From Polytrichum commune (lineage: Eukaryota; Streptophyta; Polytrichopsida; Polytrichales; Polytrichaceae), in the NCBI GenBank assembly GCA_950295325.1, contig OX485804.1, positions 5,084,001 through 5,148,000 on the forward strand: a stretch of 64,000 nt of DNA, given 5' to 3'. The notes beneath the pieces were generated by a model. It ran no database searches. It saw only the letters and a program-made list of their open reading frames with translations, and was not told where the DNA came from. Below, piece by piece: positions 1-10,608 of the stretch. The translations under genes and the position numbers were made by a program. Positions within the stretch are counted from its first letter, which is position 1. Each line of letters opens with the position of its first letter.

Positions 1-1717
1 ATTCAGTCATCACCCTTTCATCAGACGACGATGACAGTCCTCGCAGATCCACGCCTTTCGTTCCTAGTCCACCCAACCATTCTGGCCAGTCGAAGTCTCC
101 TGTAGTTGTTTCAGATAAGTGTCTTCCATTGCAACCGCCTTCTTCATGTGTGTGTGTCAGTATTGTAGACTGTTTGAAAAAACTGGCTACTAGGCCAGGG
201 AAGAAGAATCTCCTAAAGAAGCTTGACTACAGTTCCATTAGACATGAGAGAGTTGAATCTTGCCTGCAATATTTAACGGTGATGTCATGTTTGAGTTGCC
301 TCTTGCCGGTACTTCAGCCTCACAGACGCAAGCAAAATCTATGCAGGGCATGGATAAACGATACGATGGTCATGTCTGGACCAAAACCATCACGACCAAC
401 ATCACTAATGATATGGGTCTCTCTTTTCGGTTCTCAAGTTGTGTCAGTCACATGCAGTGTGAGAATAAGGAGTGCACCTACCTGACCCGTGAGCATCGCA
501 TCTTCGAAGTGAACGAGACAGAGTTTGACGGATGTACCTTGCAAGCATTTGTTGTTGGCCAGGGTCCTCCCAAAGATTCGACTCTGGTTTGCAAGGTGTG
601 TAAGGAACCTCCCGCTTGTCTTGCCACTTGTAGAGCTAAGATCTATTAATATGTATCGGGCAAGCGTAACAACACCCGTGTTTGCATCCACCTTGGAACC
701 CATGAGCATCCTGTTAAAGTTGGCGACTATAGAGATATGAAGGTCAAAATTAGTAGCCTCATCAAAGATCAGATCGAGAAGACTCCACTTGCCACGAAGA
801 GTGCAGTTGTGTTGGAAGCAAGTAAAATGCTTGTTGGCAACTACTTGTTGAGGTCCGAGGACGATCCGCCAAAGACGCTTACTTTTGAGGAACTCGTTCC
901 GGTGCTTGACCGATGCAAGGACATGGCCTCGCCCAACATCCGGAATAAGGTCGTCACCTTTAGATACTTGAGGAGGTATGGTGTGATGGATAGCATTACC
1001 AAGTTGCGGGGTCTCAGCAACTGGGCTGTTGTGCAAAAGAACATGTTTCCCGGTCAAGGTGCAGAGCTTGACAAGGTCTTCGTGTTCAAGATGTCGGAGG
1101 TGGGGCCTGGAAGTGGGGTGGACTTGGTGAAGCGAATGCAGCCCAAGGGGGACCTCGAGAATGCTTGGATAATGTTCGAGCACGTCAAACGGGTGAGGCA
1201 GTGGACCACCATGGCTTGTCATGTTTACGACTCGACTTATTGCCGTGTGATGACCATCGCATGTTGAGACATGCAATCCGAGGATATTGATGCGCAGATG
1301 GTGTTCTGGAAAAACCTCAACGCAGTGATGGAGAGACATGGCGTCGAAAGGCCTTACTTCAAAGGATTCATGGCGGACAGTGCGCAGGCAAACTGGAATG
1401 CCATCCGGGTCGTATACGGGAACGGCAAGGAGGATCGCATGGACGATCGAGAGAGGACTTGTCAGTTTCACTGGACCCAGTCCATGTTGAAATATACGGA
1501 CAAACACATCGCTGAAAACATGAGGGAACAACACGTGAAGATGTGCCACCAGTATAGGACGGCACGGACACTAGCCGAGGCCGAGAGTCTTTACCATGGG
1601 CTGAGGGCCTGGTGGGTATCCGCTGGGGCCGTGACTGAAAAAACGTTGAGTAATTTGGAGTTGTGGCTTGCCTTTTGGCACTTCCGCTATCGCCAATGGG
1701 GTGGATTTATGACAGGG

Positions 1718-1816
1718 GTAAGCTCATTCGATTTTTGCCATGAACATCAATCCGGACTTTGAAGGGTTATATAGTTCTGAATTTTATGCTAACTTGACCT
1801 TGCATGCGATGCCCAG
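1718..1816 (+). other. Intron of the MULE transposase gene
   Basis: The donor GTAAGC follows codon GGG ending at 1717, and the acceptor CCCAG precedes AAATTCACG at 1817. Both exons are in phase 0 and the protein reads FMTG then KFTKVELAEM across the join. Confidence 0.7.
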
Positions 1817-1977
1817 AAATTCACGAAGGTAGAACTTGCTGAGATGCCGTCTTGCAACCTTGCGGAGATTGTCCACAACAAGTGGCTTCAAGCATTCGGC
1901 AACAATGGCGGTGATCTTTATGTCGCCACGGTGGATGACTATATCCGGGCATTCCTACAGGTCGTCAATTACTACCA

Positions 1978-1987
1978 GTACTTGAAG
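1978..1987. repeat. Left 10 bp target-site duplication of the inserted Mutator-type element
   Basis: GTACTTGAAG is repeated exactly at 9273-9282, immediately outside the other end of the inserted element. Mutator-like elements normally duplicate 8-11 bp. Confidence 0.85.
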
Positions 1988-2038
1988 GAGCGACGCTATT
2001 TTGCGAGCAGTGAGCAGTAAGCAGTGAGCGGTGAGCGA
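1988..2038 (+). repeat. Left terminal inverted repeat of the Pack-MULE-like element
   Basis: It begins GAGCGACGCTATTTTGCGAG and continues as short GTGAGCAG / GTGAGCGG units ending in GTGAGCGAT. About 22 of the first 28 positions match the inverted right end. Confidence 0.75.
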
Positions 2039-2189
2039 TCTAAGGAAATTAACTCGGAATCCTTTTGGGTAAATAGGGTGGTTCGGTCCAATATGGATAC
2101 CGGCTCCCCAAAAGGAAGCCTTATAGAAACGGTATAATGCAGCAAATAAATGGGGACCTTCGTACAACCAACTATCAGAACAATCCGAC

Positions 2190-2666
2190 TCAAGTGGTGT
2201 AGATTCCCATGGCCACATTTTCAATTCTTTTCAATGCTTTGTTAGCATCCTCAATCAATTCTTTACCTTGAGGTGTTAACAAAACGTGTTCAAGATATTG
2301 ACTCAACATGTAATCTTTTTCAATAAAATTACTGAAGTCTCTAATTTCGATGTCAGAAGTGCACACAGTTCTATTCTGCCACACTTTGGTAACAATGATT
2401 TGCTGGACGTCCAAAGGTAAGATTTTAATCCGGGCCTCTAGTGTAGATCTAGCAAACACTGTTTTGATTAAGAATCTTTCCCGAGGAAACCGACACCACT
2501 TGTAGAGGTTAGTTTCCCTTGGGATCCTACAGTTGTAAATTGGGTCCGATTTTAAACTTAATAGTTCAGTAACTGGTTGTGTTTGGTCGCTTAATTTCAC
2601 AATGAGGGAAAAAATTGCCACCGAACACTGCCACGAGTTTTCAAGGCCCGGTTCCCAGGGCCACAT
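2190..2666 (-). pseudogene. Gag-like fragment of a minus-strand LTR retrotransposon
   Basis: A 158-codon open frame on the minus strand, starting about 200 bp downstream (in that direction) of a primer-binding site and LTR. That is where gag would lie. I do not recognise specific motifs in it. The remainder of the retrotransposon (pol and second LTR) is absent, because the element's left TIR lies only about 150 bp further on. The gag assignment rests on position only. Confidence 0.35.
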
Positions 2667-2872
2667 TAATTATGACTTGTAGGTAATCACTAAGGTTATA
2701 TCTGGTCATTAGTTTAGTCTAGTTGTGAATGAATTGTAGGAATAGTCCAAGACTTATTTCACAATTCATGAACTTGACTTCTTCATTCACCAGATATGTC
2801 TTAGTTCAAGCTACAAGTGAATTTGTAATTTCTATCAATACTCAATCTTCTAGATTCTGACAACCGTAGCCT

Positions 2873-2890
2873 TCCCCGGCAGCGGCGCCA
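2873..2890 (-). promoter_or_regulatory. Primer-binding site of a minus-strand LTR retrotransposon
   Basis: On the minus strand the sequence reads TGGCGCCGCTGCCGGGGA, three bases after an LTR end in CTACA. This is the tRNA-Asp-type primer site widespread in plant Ty3/gypsy elements, with one difference from the commonest form. Confidence 0.75.
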
Positions 2891-2893
2891 AAA

Positions 2894-5397
2894 TGTAGAT
2901 AGGTTTTTAGATTGGGTTCCAATTAAGAAAACCACACAGGGAAGACCAAATGAGTGTCAGGTGTTACATCTAGGGATCACCATTGAGTTAATTGATAGAT
3001 TACAAGGGGATTATAACGAATTCAGGACAACAAACACAGGGAAGAAGGCTTCTAGAGTGAGTTTTAGAATTGATTTAATTAAGGTTAAGGGTCACTCACA
3101 GCGGTACGTGCAATTGATCAGTCACTCCCTCACAACCCACTCTCGTCAGTAACATCACTCTTATAATGTGTTTTGCAATTCAGGGAGTCACAGCTCAGCA
3201 ATTGTCATTTGGTTACGCCATAGTCTTAGAAACCCAAGGCAAAAACTCCTTGAGGTGATCATAGTCTCTTCAAATAAGTAACCAAGGACTATAGGCCATA
3301 CCACAGTTAGTAAAGATATCACAATCACATATGACTCCTTCTAATATGGTTAAGTAATTGAATTAATTGATTTAAGTTGAAATCACAGAGATGAATTAGT
3401 TCCTTAGTCCCTTTTAGACTTAACACTATCACAGTGGATTTAATGCATTAAAATTGATTATTAAGAGTGATTATTAAAATCTACAAAAGTCTAGTAACGT
3501 GTGACAGTAACCTAGTGACCGAGTCTAGAACCGGGACCGTAAGAGTTTAATCGCAAGACCATAGTCTACACGGCACGGCCATAGTCTAGTCACCAGTAAC
3601 AGTCACAAGTAACCAGTGTCAAGTCACGTCTGAAAGGTAGGGCCATAGTCTGAGTAACCAGTAACCATAGTCTTAGTAACTAGTAACCAGTAACCAGTAA
3701 CAGTAGCCAGTAACCAGTCAACGTCAAGTTCTCGACAAAGGAGCTGGATGCTCCTCCTTATATGGCTGCCTTCTCCCTCTCACCCAAATGATATGGGTTA
3801 AAGGCGCCTCTCTTTCTTCCGCCTTCACAGCGTCTTCTTCCTGACTCCGCGCGACTGCTTCTTCTCCCTTCTCCCAGGAACGGCGTTTTCACTTCAAAGC
3901 TTCGTAGGTTCAATTCGCCTACCTCTTCCCAAGGTGGTGAATGTTGCTAAACTTGAGCAAACTTCATTGCAGCTTTGTGCATACAGGTATTCCCTTTCTC
4001 CCCACGAGCAACTTGATCACCGAACGAGCCTGCGCTCGGAGGATTTAACCTCAAAATTGGTTCTCCACTGAATTCAGTTTGAGTAATCTCCTCTTTCGCT
4101 CTCCCTTGGGACTGATGAGTTTTCGACACTAATTTCTAGTTCGAATGGGGTATCAGACCTCACTCATTTACGACGAATTACTACGACACTCTGAACTCTG
4201 AGGAAAAAGAAGATTGCTCGCAAAAATAAGATCTCGCCCATAACTGACACATTTCCCGTCTCATACATCCAGGCACAATTAGTTATTTGACTGGGAAACT
4301 CCTGATTAAATCTGCAGAACTTACATCATAGAGTCGGCCTCAAGGAATTTCACATTCCTATCTCAATTCACACACATAAATAATCTCAAGGGATTTATGA
4401 TGATCAAACTGCTTCACGCATTCGATCTCAATCATTCGCAAGACGAGGATACTTGAAATTCACTTCTGACACAGATTTCAACTTAGAAGACGACACTCAA
4501 ATTGAGATTCAATTTCATCGTGACTTTCTGCACGTCAACCTCATTTAATAACATTAGGTAAGTTCACTTTGGCGTTTAAATGATTCTGACTTTCCCTCCA
4601 AGAGTGTTGTAACAATCTTCTTTTACTGATTGGTCAAGGTGAATGTACGCACTTATTCACGAGGGCATTTCACATGCCACTTATAACGAGGGAACACAGA
4701 TTCAAAGCATTCTCAATGCTTTATGCAGTTTCACTTTGATCACACAAACTTCAGGAATTCACTTAATCCTGTTTCACTTAAGGGGTGACACTTCAGAAAC
4801 TCTTACTGCGAACAAGAATTTCACACTCTCGTTACGATAATTGGTAAAGTTTACAATCACACAGACACATCAAACCATTTCCCACTGGTTACTTCACGTT
4901 CCAGAAAGTATTCAATTTAATTCAGTTGATTCACACAACACAACCAACAATATCACAATTTTGATCCTCATACACACAAGTGATACTATAGCTTCATGCT
5001 TATGATATTATGTAGAGTAAGATGTACATTCAAAAGGGCTTCACACCCAAGCTAGACTCGCTCAAAAACTGCAAGACGAGGGAGGCTCTCTTCTCGAGAG
5101 GAACTGCCTTCTCCTCCCCCTCTTCTCCTCTATATCCCTTGAACTAGCTTCCTTGTCTCTTGGGGCCAGATTTCATAAGGCTCTTCGACTTGGTCACATG
5201 CCTATTGCCCTGCCCAATAGACTCTTCCTCTTGGAAATTGTTTTATATGAACTAAATGTCTCACCCTTAGCTCATTTTGGATAATTGGTCACTAATGACT
5301 TACTTTAGTGTCCATTTCATATTTTGAGTGACAATATGAATTCACATTCTATCAAAATTCTAAAATGACTATGTTAAGACCAAAAATCTGTACCACA
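2894..5397 (-). repeat. Probable long terminal repeat (about 2.5 kb) of the tRNA-Asp-primed retrotransposon
   Basis: On the minus strand it would run from TGTGG near 5397 to CTACA at 2894, directly before the primer-binding site. The outer edge is inferred from the TG..CA rule and from the start of an unrelated minisatellite at 5398. The interior is non-coding and AT-rich. It includes a cluster of GTAACCAGTAACC-like short repeats with CCATAGTCT units (about 3500-3720) and a CATATAAGG TATA-like motif near 3760 on the minus strand. No second LTR is found. Confidence 0.5.
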
Positions 5398-6540
5398 GTC
5401 GCTCTTAATGTGCTCTCAGGTTGCTTAGATTTCTCTTAAGGTGCTCCCAGGTCGCTCTTAATGTGCTCTCAGGTTGCTTAGATTTCTCTTAAGGTGCTCC
5501 CAGGTCGCTCTTAATGTGCTCTCAGGTTGCTTAGATTTCTCTTAAGATGCTATCAGGTATCTCTTAATGTGCTCTCAAGTTGCTTAGATTTCTCTTAAGG
5601 TGCTCTCAGGTATCTCTTAATGTGCTCTCAGGTTGCTTAGATTTCTCTTAAGGTGCTCTCAGGTTGCTTAGATTTAAAAGTTGGAATTTTCATTGGGTGC
5701 CTGAGGCACCCCGCCGGTGCCCGCTAGGGGCTTTGGGCTGGACCCTGAGGGATCCTAGTTGCTCCCAGGTGGCTCTTAAGGTGCTCTCAGGTGGCTTAGA
5801 TTTCTCTTAAGGTGCTCCCAGGTCGCTCTTAATGTGCTCTCAGGTTGCTTAGATTTCTCTTAAGGTGCTCCCAGGTTGCTCTTATTGTGTTCTCAGGTTG
5901 CTTAGATTTCTCTTAAGGTGCTCCCAGGTCGCTCTTATTGTGCTCTCATGTGGCTTAGATTTCTCTTAAGGTGCTCCCAGGTCACTCTTAATGTGCTCTC
6001 AAGTTGCTTAGATTTCTCTTAATATGCTCTCAGGTCGCTTAGATTTAAAAGTTGGAATTTTCATTGGGTGCCCGAGGCACCCCGCCGGTGCCGGCTAGGG
6101 GCTCTTGGCTGGACCCTGAGGGATCCTGGTTGCTCCCAGGTGGCTCTTAAGGTGCTCTCAGGTGGCTTAGATTTCTCTTAAGGTGCTCTCAGGTATCTCT
6201 TAATGTGCTCTCAGGTGGCTTAGATTTTTCTTAAGGTGCTCTCAGGTATCTCTTAATGTGCTCTCAGGTCGCTCTTCATGTGCTCTCATGTTGCTTAGAT
6301 TTCTCTTAAGGTGCTCTCAGGTCGCTCTTATTGTGCTCTCAGGTTGCTTAGATTTCTCTTAATGTGCTCTCAGGTCGCTCTTAAGGTGCTCTCAGGTTGC
6401 TTAGTGCTAAAAGGTGGAATTTTCATTGGATTGCTCTTAGGTTGCTCAAGTTGCTCTAAGGTTGCTCAGGTTGCTCTCTTGTTTCTCTCAGGTTGCTCGG
6501 TTGTTGTTCTCAAGTTGCTTGTAGCTTTCAGGTGCTGAGG
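5398..6540. repeat. Minisatellite of GTGCTCTCAGG(T/G)TGCTTAGATTT units
   Basis: Irregular tandem units of about 50-60 bp are built from GCTCTCAGGTTGCTTAG, ATTTCTCTTAAGGTGCTC and CAGGTCGCTCTTAATGTG. A distinct GC-rich block (AAAAGTTGGAATTTTCATTG... to ...TGGCTCTTAAGGTGCTC) appears twice, near 5678-5790 and 6047-6160, with a partial copy at 6409. This shows a higher-order repeat. Short open frames here are repeat artefacts. Confidence 0.9.
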
Positions 6541-6703
6541 GTTGAGGGTTGAGGGCTGTGGGTTACTCTCAGCTATCATGCGAGACCGTATTCTTGAAAT
6601 TCTCGAGAAACAGGTCAGCCAATTTCTTAATAAATGTTTACATTCTTCTCACATGAGCTGAAGGTGGCATTGTGTTGAATGTGTTTCAGTTGAAGCGAGT
6701 ATT

Positions 6704-9031
6704 ATGAGTCCAGGAGATGGTGGAGATGGTGGGGAAGGTGCATTCCACATTGCTTTCAGATTTGGGGTTTATTTATTCATTCCAATTTCATGTGGTTTGG
6801 TGTTGCATTCCAATTTCGTGAATGAACCTTGTCGATTATGAGGTGCGTAAATTGTTAGGGGTCATTCACCATGTAATCAAATGCCTCTCTTCTTCTGATA
6901 TTTTAGAAATCGAGTTAATTTTGTTTGCACACAATTCTATTATGACTTCCAGTGACTGATATGGGCCATATGGCATTGTGCGCTTCCTCAGCTTCTTCGG
7001 GTGAGCCTGCCGGTACGTTCTGCGTCGGTCACCAGTCCAAACCTGGCTGTACTCTGTTCATTTTGCAGTTTGCTATTAACTCATTAGTGGGATTTTCAAA
7101 ATGAACATTCACTCACGTTTTTGGCTCACGTATTGTTTTTTTAACTGCTGATATACATGTCGCATCATAATCAATCAGTAAATGATTTATTGAACGATTA
7201 TCTTGAGGCAGAATTCTCATGCAATATCTCATGCAATATCTGTTGAATTTGCCTTCATTTTCAGACAATCCAAGAGATGCTCGCTCGAAGCTCCATACCA
7301 TGGTCTCTAATGAGATTCCCAGCACCAAATCCAGGATTGAGGGACTTAGATTTCAACCGAGGAACAAGTCCAAGATCTTCATTCCTCTTTGTCGAATGGT
7401 TTGTCTTCCCGTGGTCCGTCCCTTCCTTAAGAATGATGTCCGGAAGTTGGCTTCGCATTTCCAGAAGAACGGTTACATGGAAGGTAATGGTGTTTTTTAT
7501 GTTGCCCTGGAGGACAATGAAGGCAAAACTTCAGACGTTTCCGAAGAGATCATTTCCACTTGGAGTCAACATTGGGTGACAGTGAACAACGAATTTGAGG
7601 CCATGCTAGCCGCCGATCCAGTTCTCCAAGTCTTTTGTGGGAAGATGTTCCATGTTTGGGATGGCAACCACCGCATCCAAGCTTGGATGCCAATTATCAA
7701 CAATGACCACCTGGATGACATTTCTTGGCATTATACGGTCGAGAGTATTATTCTCGTTGTGAATGGGGATGTTGTATCCATGCTTACTGCCTTACACGAG
7801 GTCAACTGGTATGTTCTCATTGCAATCACAGGCTCTCTTGATTCCATCTCATTTTTTTCATGGTACCTCATCTCTAATTCCATCTTGATTTTCTGCTACC
7901 TAGGAGAAATGAAAATTCACATGTGGTTGTAAACCTTGTGCATCGACTCTACCGCACTCAAAGTCTTGCCAAACAACCAGTGGAGTTCTTCAAGTCCTTG
8001 GTGTCTCAAGATGAAGTTCGAGCTGCGGAGACAAAACAAAAGAATCCTAAAACCAAAACTTGGTTCACCCTTACAACTGCATCGCTCACCTCCATACTCT
8101 ACCAGGTTCAATTATTTTGATAGTCTTCCTATGGTTTCATTCCCATTTTTTTCTTCCTCCATATTTATATGTTACACGCATTACTAATATCCTTATTCCT
8201 TGCTTTTCAAATGTGTCAGCAAGAAATTGGAGTGGTTGCAGCATCTGCAGAGCGGAAATTTTATGATCGATATCCAAACCCTAAGGACTGGACATCTCAA
8301 CGCGTTGATGACATTGTTGGCAAGGCGGTTACACGTGCCAAGGTGCATTTCAAAAGTGAGTTGAAGAAGATCTTACCAATTGCTGATCCTCAGAACACTC
8401 CTGCTTTTCTTGCCGAAGTAAAGACTCATTATGAGTGTCGTGATGACGGTGTTGAGATGAAGTTAGAGAAGTTGTGGATGTTGGCTATGTCTGCCATGGA
8501 TCCTTCCATGAAGGTACTTTGGCTTGAGCGCTGGAATCAGCCTACAAGCCTTTGGGTGCAACTGAAATTCCCCAAGCAAGGTTTCAACGATGACGCCTTT
8601 TACACTTGGCTGAATAAGGCAACATGGTGGGCTCAAGTATGTGATTCTCCACCTGCCTTCTTTGTTGAGTTCTCAAAAATTGTTGTTGAACTTTCATCTT
8701 CATTGCTAGTCCATTGCAAATTTGTTGTCTTCTGTGTTCATAACTCCTATGTCTTGCTATGCAGTTGGCAATGGAAGCACAAAAACTTCTCGATGGTGTC
8801 CTGCGTGATCAAAAGGCCACCATCAACTACCAACCTGATGGCCGGGATCCAATTCCCACCATTTTTTATTATATTGAGCAAATTCGCATTTCATTATGGG
8901 ACACGGCGTATGCCCATGGTAGCTCTGGGAATTCGACATCCTTCTTCACTCCTAAGAATCATGTTGACCCTCGAGTTCTACGCTACTTTGATTTAGAAGC
9001 AGTGTCGAGCTCTCTATGTAGCAGTGATTGA
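6704..9031 (+). CDS. ParB/sulfiredoxin-like protein gene, five exons, carried by the Pack-MULE
   Basis: Proposed exons are 6704-6737, 7265-7808, 7904-8105, 8220-8636 and 8765-9031. All introns are GT-AG and the phases agree (1, 2, 0, 0), giving 487 residues without a stop. Residues about 48-152 follow the ParB/Srx pattern: IPLCRM near the start, a KLASHFQKNGY helix, then MFHVWDGNHRIQAW, whose DGNHR (about 144-148) matches the G-x-HR motif of that nucleotide-binding fold. The C-terminal 300 residues are helical-looking with many Trp and are not recognised. Family knowledge: ParB/Srx domains bind or hydrolyse nucleotides, or act in DNA segregation; a role here is not known. No transposase domain is visible. 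It could be captured host sequence or a novel transposition factor. The start ATG is the least certain part. Confidence 0.65.
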
Positions 9032-9241
9032 AGTAATGGCGATCTTTTTGATCATACAAAGTATCTTGAGCTCCTAGGAATTGTCACGGATATAGGCCCC
9101 TTTAATAAAAATTGTGTTTTACAACTTTCAAGTTTTCAGTGAAAACCGCGGTCATAGAGCTCAAAAGTTTTCAAATTCTTGCTCTATTCCTGATTATAGG
9201 GCTTTATTTTCAATAAAAAATATCTAAAAACTGTAGAAGTT

Positions 9242-9272
9242 ATCGCTCACCGCTCACAGAATAGCATTCCTC
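9242..9272 (-). repeat. Right terminal inverted repeat of the Pack-MULE-like element
   Basis: It reads ATCGCTCACCGCTCAC then AGAATAGCATTCCTC, the inverted counterpart of the left end. The element ends in CTC directly before GTACTTGAAG. Confidence 0.75.
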
Positions 9273-9282
9273 GTACTTGAAG
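9273..9282. repeat. Right 10 bp target-site duplication
   Basis: Exact copy of GTACTTGAAG at 1978-1987. The codons TAC TTG AAG encode YLK on both sides of the insertion. Confidence 0.85.
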
Positions 9283-10608
9283 GGCGACGTGGGCGGGACT
9301 GGACCGAGCAAGAAAGAGCTAAGGCTGCGGATGGCGGAACGTAGGGCCCAGAAAACAGGTGACCCTAAGGTCCTCCAGGACCCCATGCTAGACATGCCCG
9401 GAGCCGACGAGTTTTGTACACGCGACCCTCACATGGCGGGAGAGGAAGTGTTTGGCTCGATGAAGCGGAAGCTAGACTTGCCCCTTGGAGCTGATGAAGA
9501 GTCGCACAGACCTGATAAGGTCAACTTCTCGCATCCCCGTGGCATTGGTAGGGTTGTCAGGACTCGTTCCACTCACATGCCAATAATTCTTGAAGAGGAA
9601 GATTCCGATGTCCAGAAAATTGCACCCCCAGCGCCACATGCCAACGATGTCATCCCGTCCCCCACCCCCAAGGGACGGATCCGGCACGTCTTTGTTGTCG
9701 AGGAGACTAAGTTGAACGTGAAGGAGTGGCACATTGCCCGGTTGCCAAAGACTTCTGCCAAATGTTGTTGGGCCCAGAGACCTGTCACCAAAAAGAAGTG
9801 TACTGAGAGAATCGTAAGGGGTGTGAAATCAACCCCCGCCCCTACATACACCGGTCTATGGCACAGCACTAGGAGGAATGTGAAAGAGTCTACAGAGTTC
9901 TTCTTCTGCTCAGATGATATCGAGAGGTGCGTCAAGGGTAGGAGGCGCAAATGGGTCATTCAATACTCTGCACAGCAGGAGAGACCAAGCATTCCGGATG
10001 TTTGGCCAGTGAAACTTGGTACAAACCTCAAGCAATGTGAGATCTTGGCCCTCGAAGCAGCCGGATTCCAACTGCCGCAGAAAGTGCCGGTCTCGCCCAG
10101 AAGGTTTTTTTCCACAGCCCCATCTCCGGCAAATCTAGACTCCGTGCCGGTGCCTGCGGATGCAGACATGTATCCTAGCAAGAGAGAAGGGAAGATCGTC
10201 AAGCGCACCGCAACCCGCCCAAACCCTCAGCAGAGGCTATCCATGGGCTCTTCGGATTCCCTCAAAGCTCGACTCTGCTCGGTCACGATGATTCCTCACC
10301 CTGGCCATGGTTGCATCATTGCGCTAGACTCAATGACGCCACCCGACGTGACACAATACCAGATCACCATCAGCTCCCTTCCAGGTTGCACCTGCCCCGC
10401 ATTCAAGAAGACAATGACCAACTTTCGAGGGAGGAGTCAGTTCTCGTATTGCAAACATGTCTACTTCATCCTTTTAAAGGTCTGCCATCGCAATCTAGAT
10501 GTAGACCTTTTCATCCACGCGCCAACCTTCAGCTTCAACGAGGTCAAAGTAGTCCTCGAGAGCGGAATCTTAACTCACCCTTTGGATCGGACCCAGGAAT
10601 TAGTCTAG
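9283..10608 (+). pseudogene. MULE transposase, 3' part with SWIM zinc finger
   Basis: This open frame of 441 codons continues the interrupted transposase in the same phase (YYQYLK, then GDVGGTGPSKKELRLRMAER). It carries a low-complexity Pro/Lys-rich middle and, near the end, a SWIM-type zinc finger: CTCP, about 20 residues, then YCKH, with the helix VYFILLKVC. MULE/FAR1-type proteins use the SWIM finger for DNA binding. This part has no internal stop; the inactivating lesions lie in the 5' part and at the insertion. The frame extends a few codons into the inserted element's end, so an apparent start inside it has no meaning. Confidence 0.8.

Larger units (their letters stand above)
3..1987 (+). 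pseudogene. Mutator-like (MULE) transposase, 5' part, split by an insertion
   Basis: N-terminal two thirds of a MULE-type transposase. Frame 3 runs from the window edge to about 265, then a one-base shift moves coding to frame 2. Frame 2 continues to 1717, with in-frame stops TAA at 647-649 and TGA at 1265-1267. A GT-AG intron lies at 1718-1816 and coding resumes at 1817-1987. Around 430-720 a Cys-rich zinc-binding module (C..C...C spacing ending in AKIYxYVSGK and IHLGTHEHPV) precedes the MULE domain. Catalytic-type Asp residues are in VYDSTY and GFMADSAQANWNAI, and the Cys/His pair is in ERTCQFHW. The frame ends at YYQYLK, where a 7.3 kb element is inserted, and resumes in frame at 9283. The frameshift and two stops make this copy inactive. 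The real start lies outside the window. Confidence 0.85.
1988..9272. mobile_element. Pack-MULE-like element (7,285 bp) inserted in the MULE transposase gene
   Basis: The ends are imperfect inverted repeats starting GAGCGACGCTATTTTG (left) and, on the other strand, GAGGAATGCTATTCTG (right), followed on both sides by GTGAGC-type units. The exact 10 bp duplication GTACTTGAAG flanks both ends. Taking out the element and one duplication copy rejoins the host reading frame. No transposase is seen inside. The contents are an LTR-retrotransposon remnant (minus strand), a minisatellite and an intact-looking five-exon ParB-like gene. This fits a non-autonomous Mutator-type carrier of host sequence, presumably mobilised in trans. 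Confidence 0.8.

Noticed and set aside
434-1549. 371-codon open frame on the minus strand
   Set aside because: It is antisense to the MULE transposase, whose plus-strand frame has recognisable zinc-finger and MULE motifs. The minus frame has none.
6311-6538. Short hydrophobic open frame that could look like a membrane peptide
   Set aside because: It is translation of the minisatellite; neighbouring units have no conserved frame.
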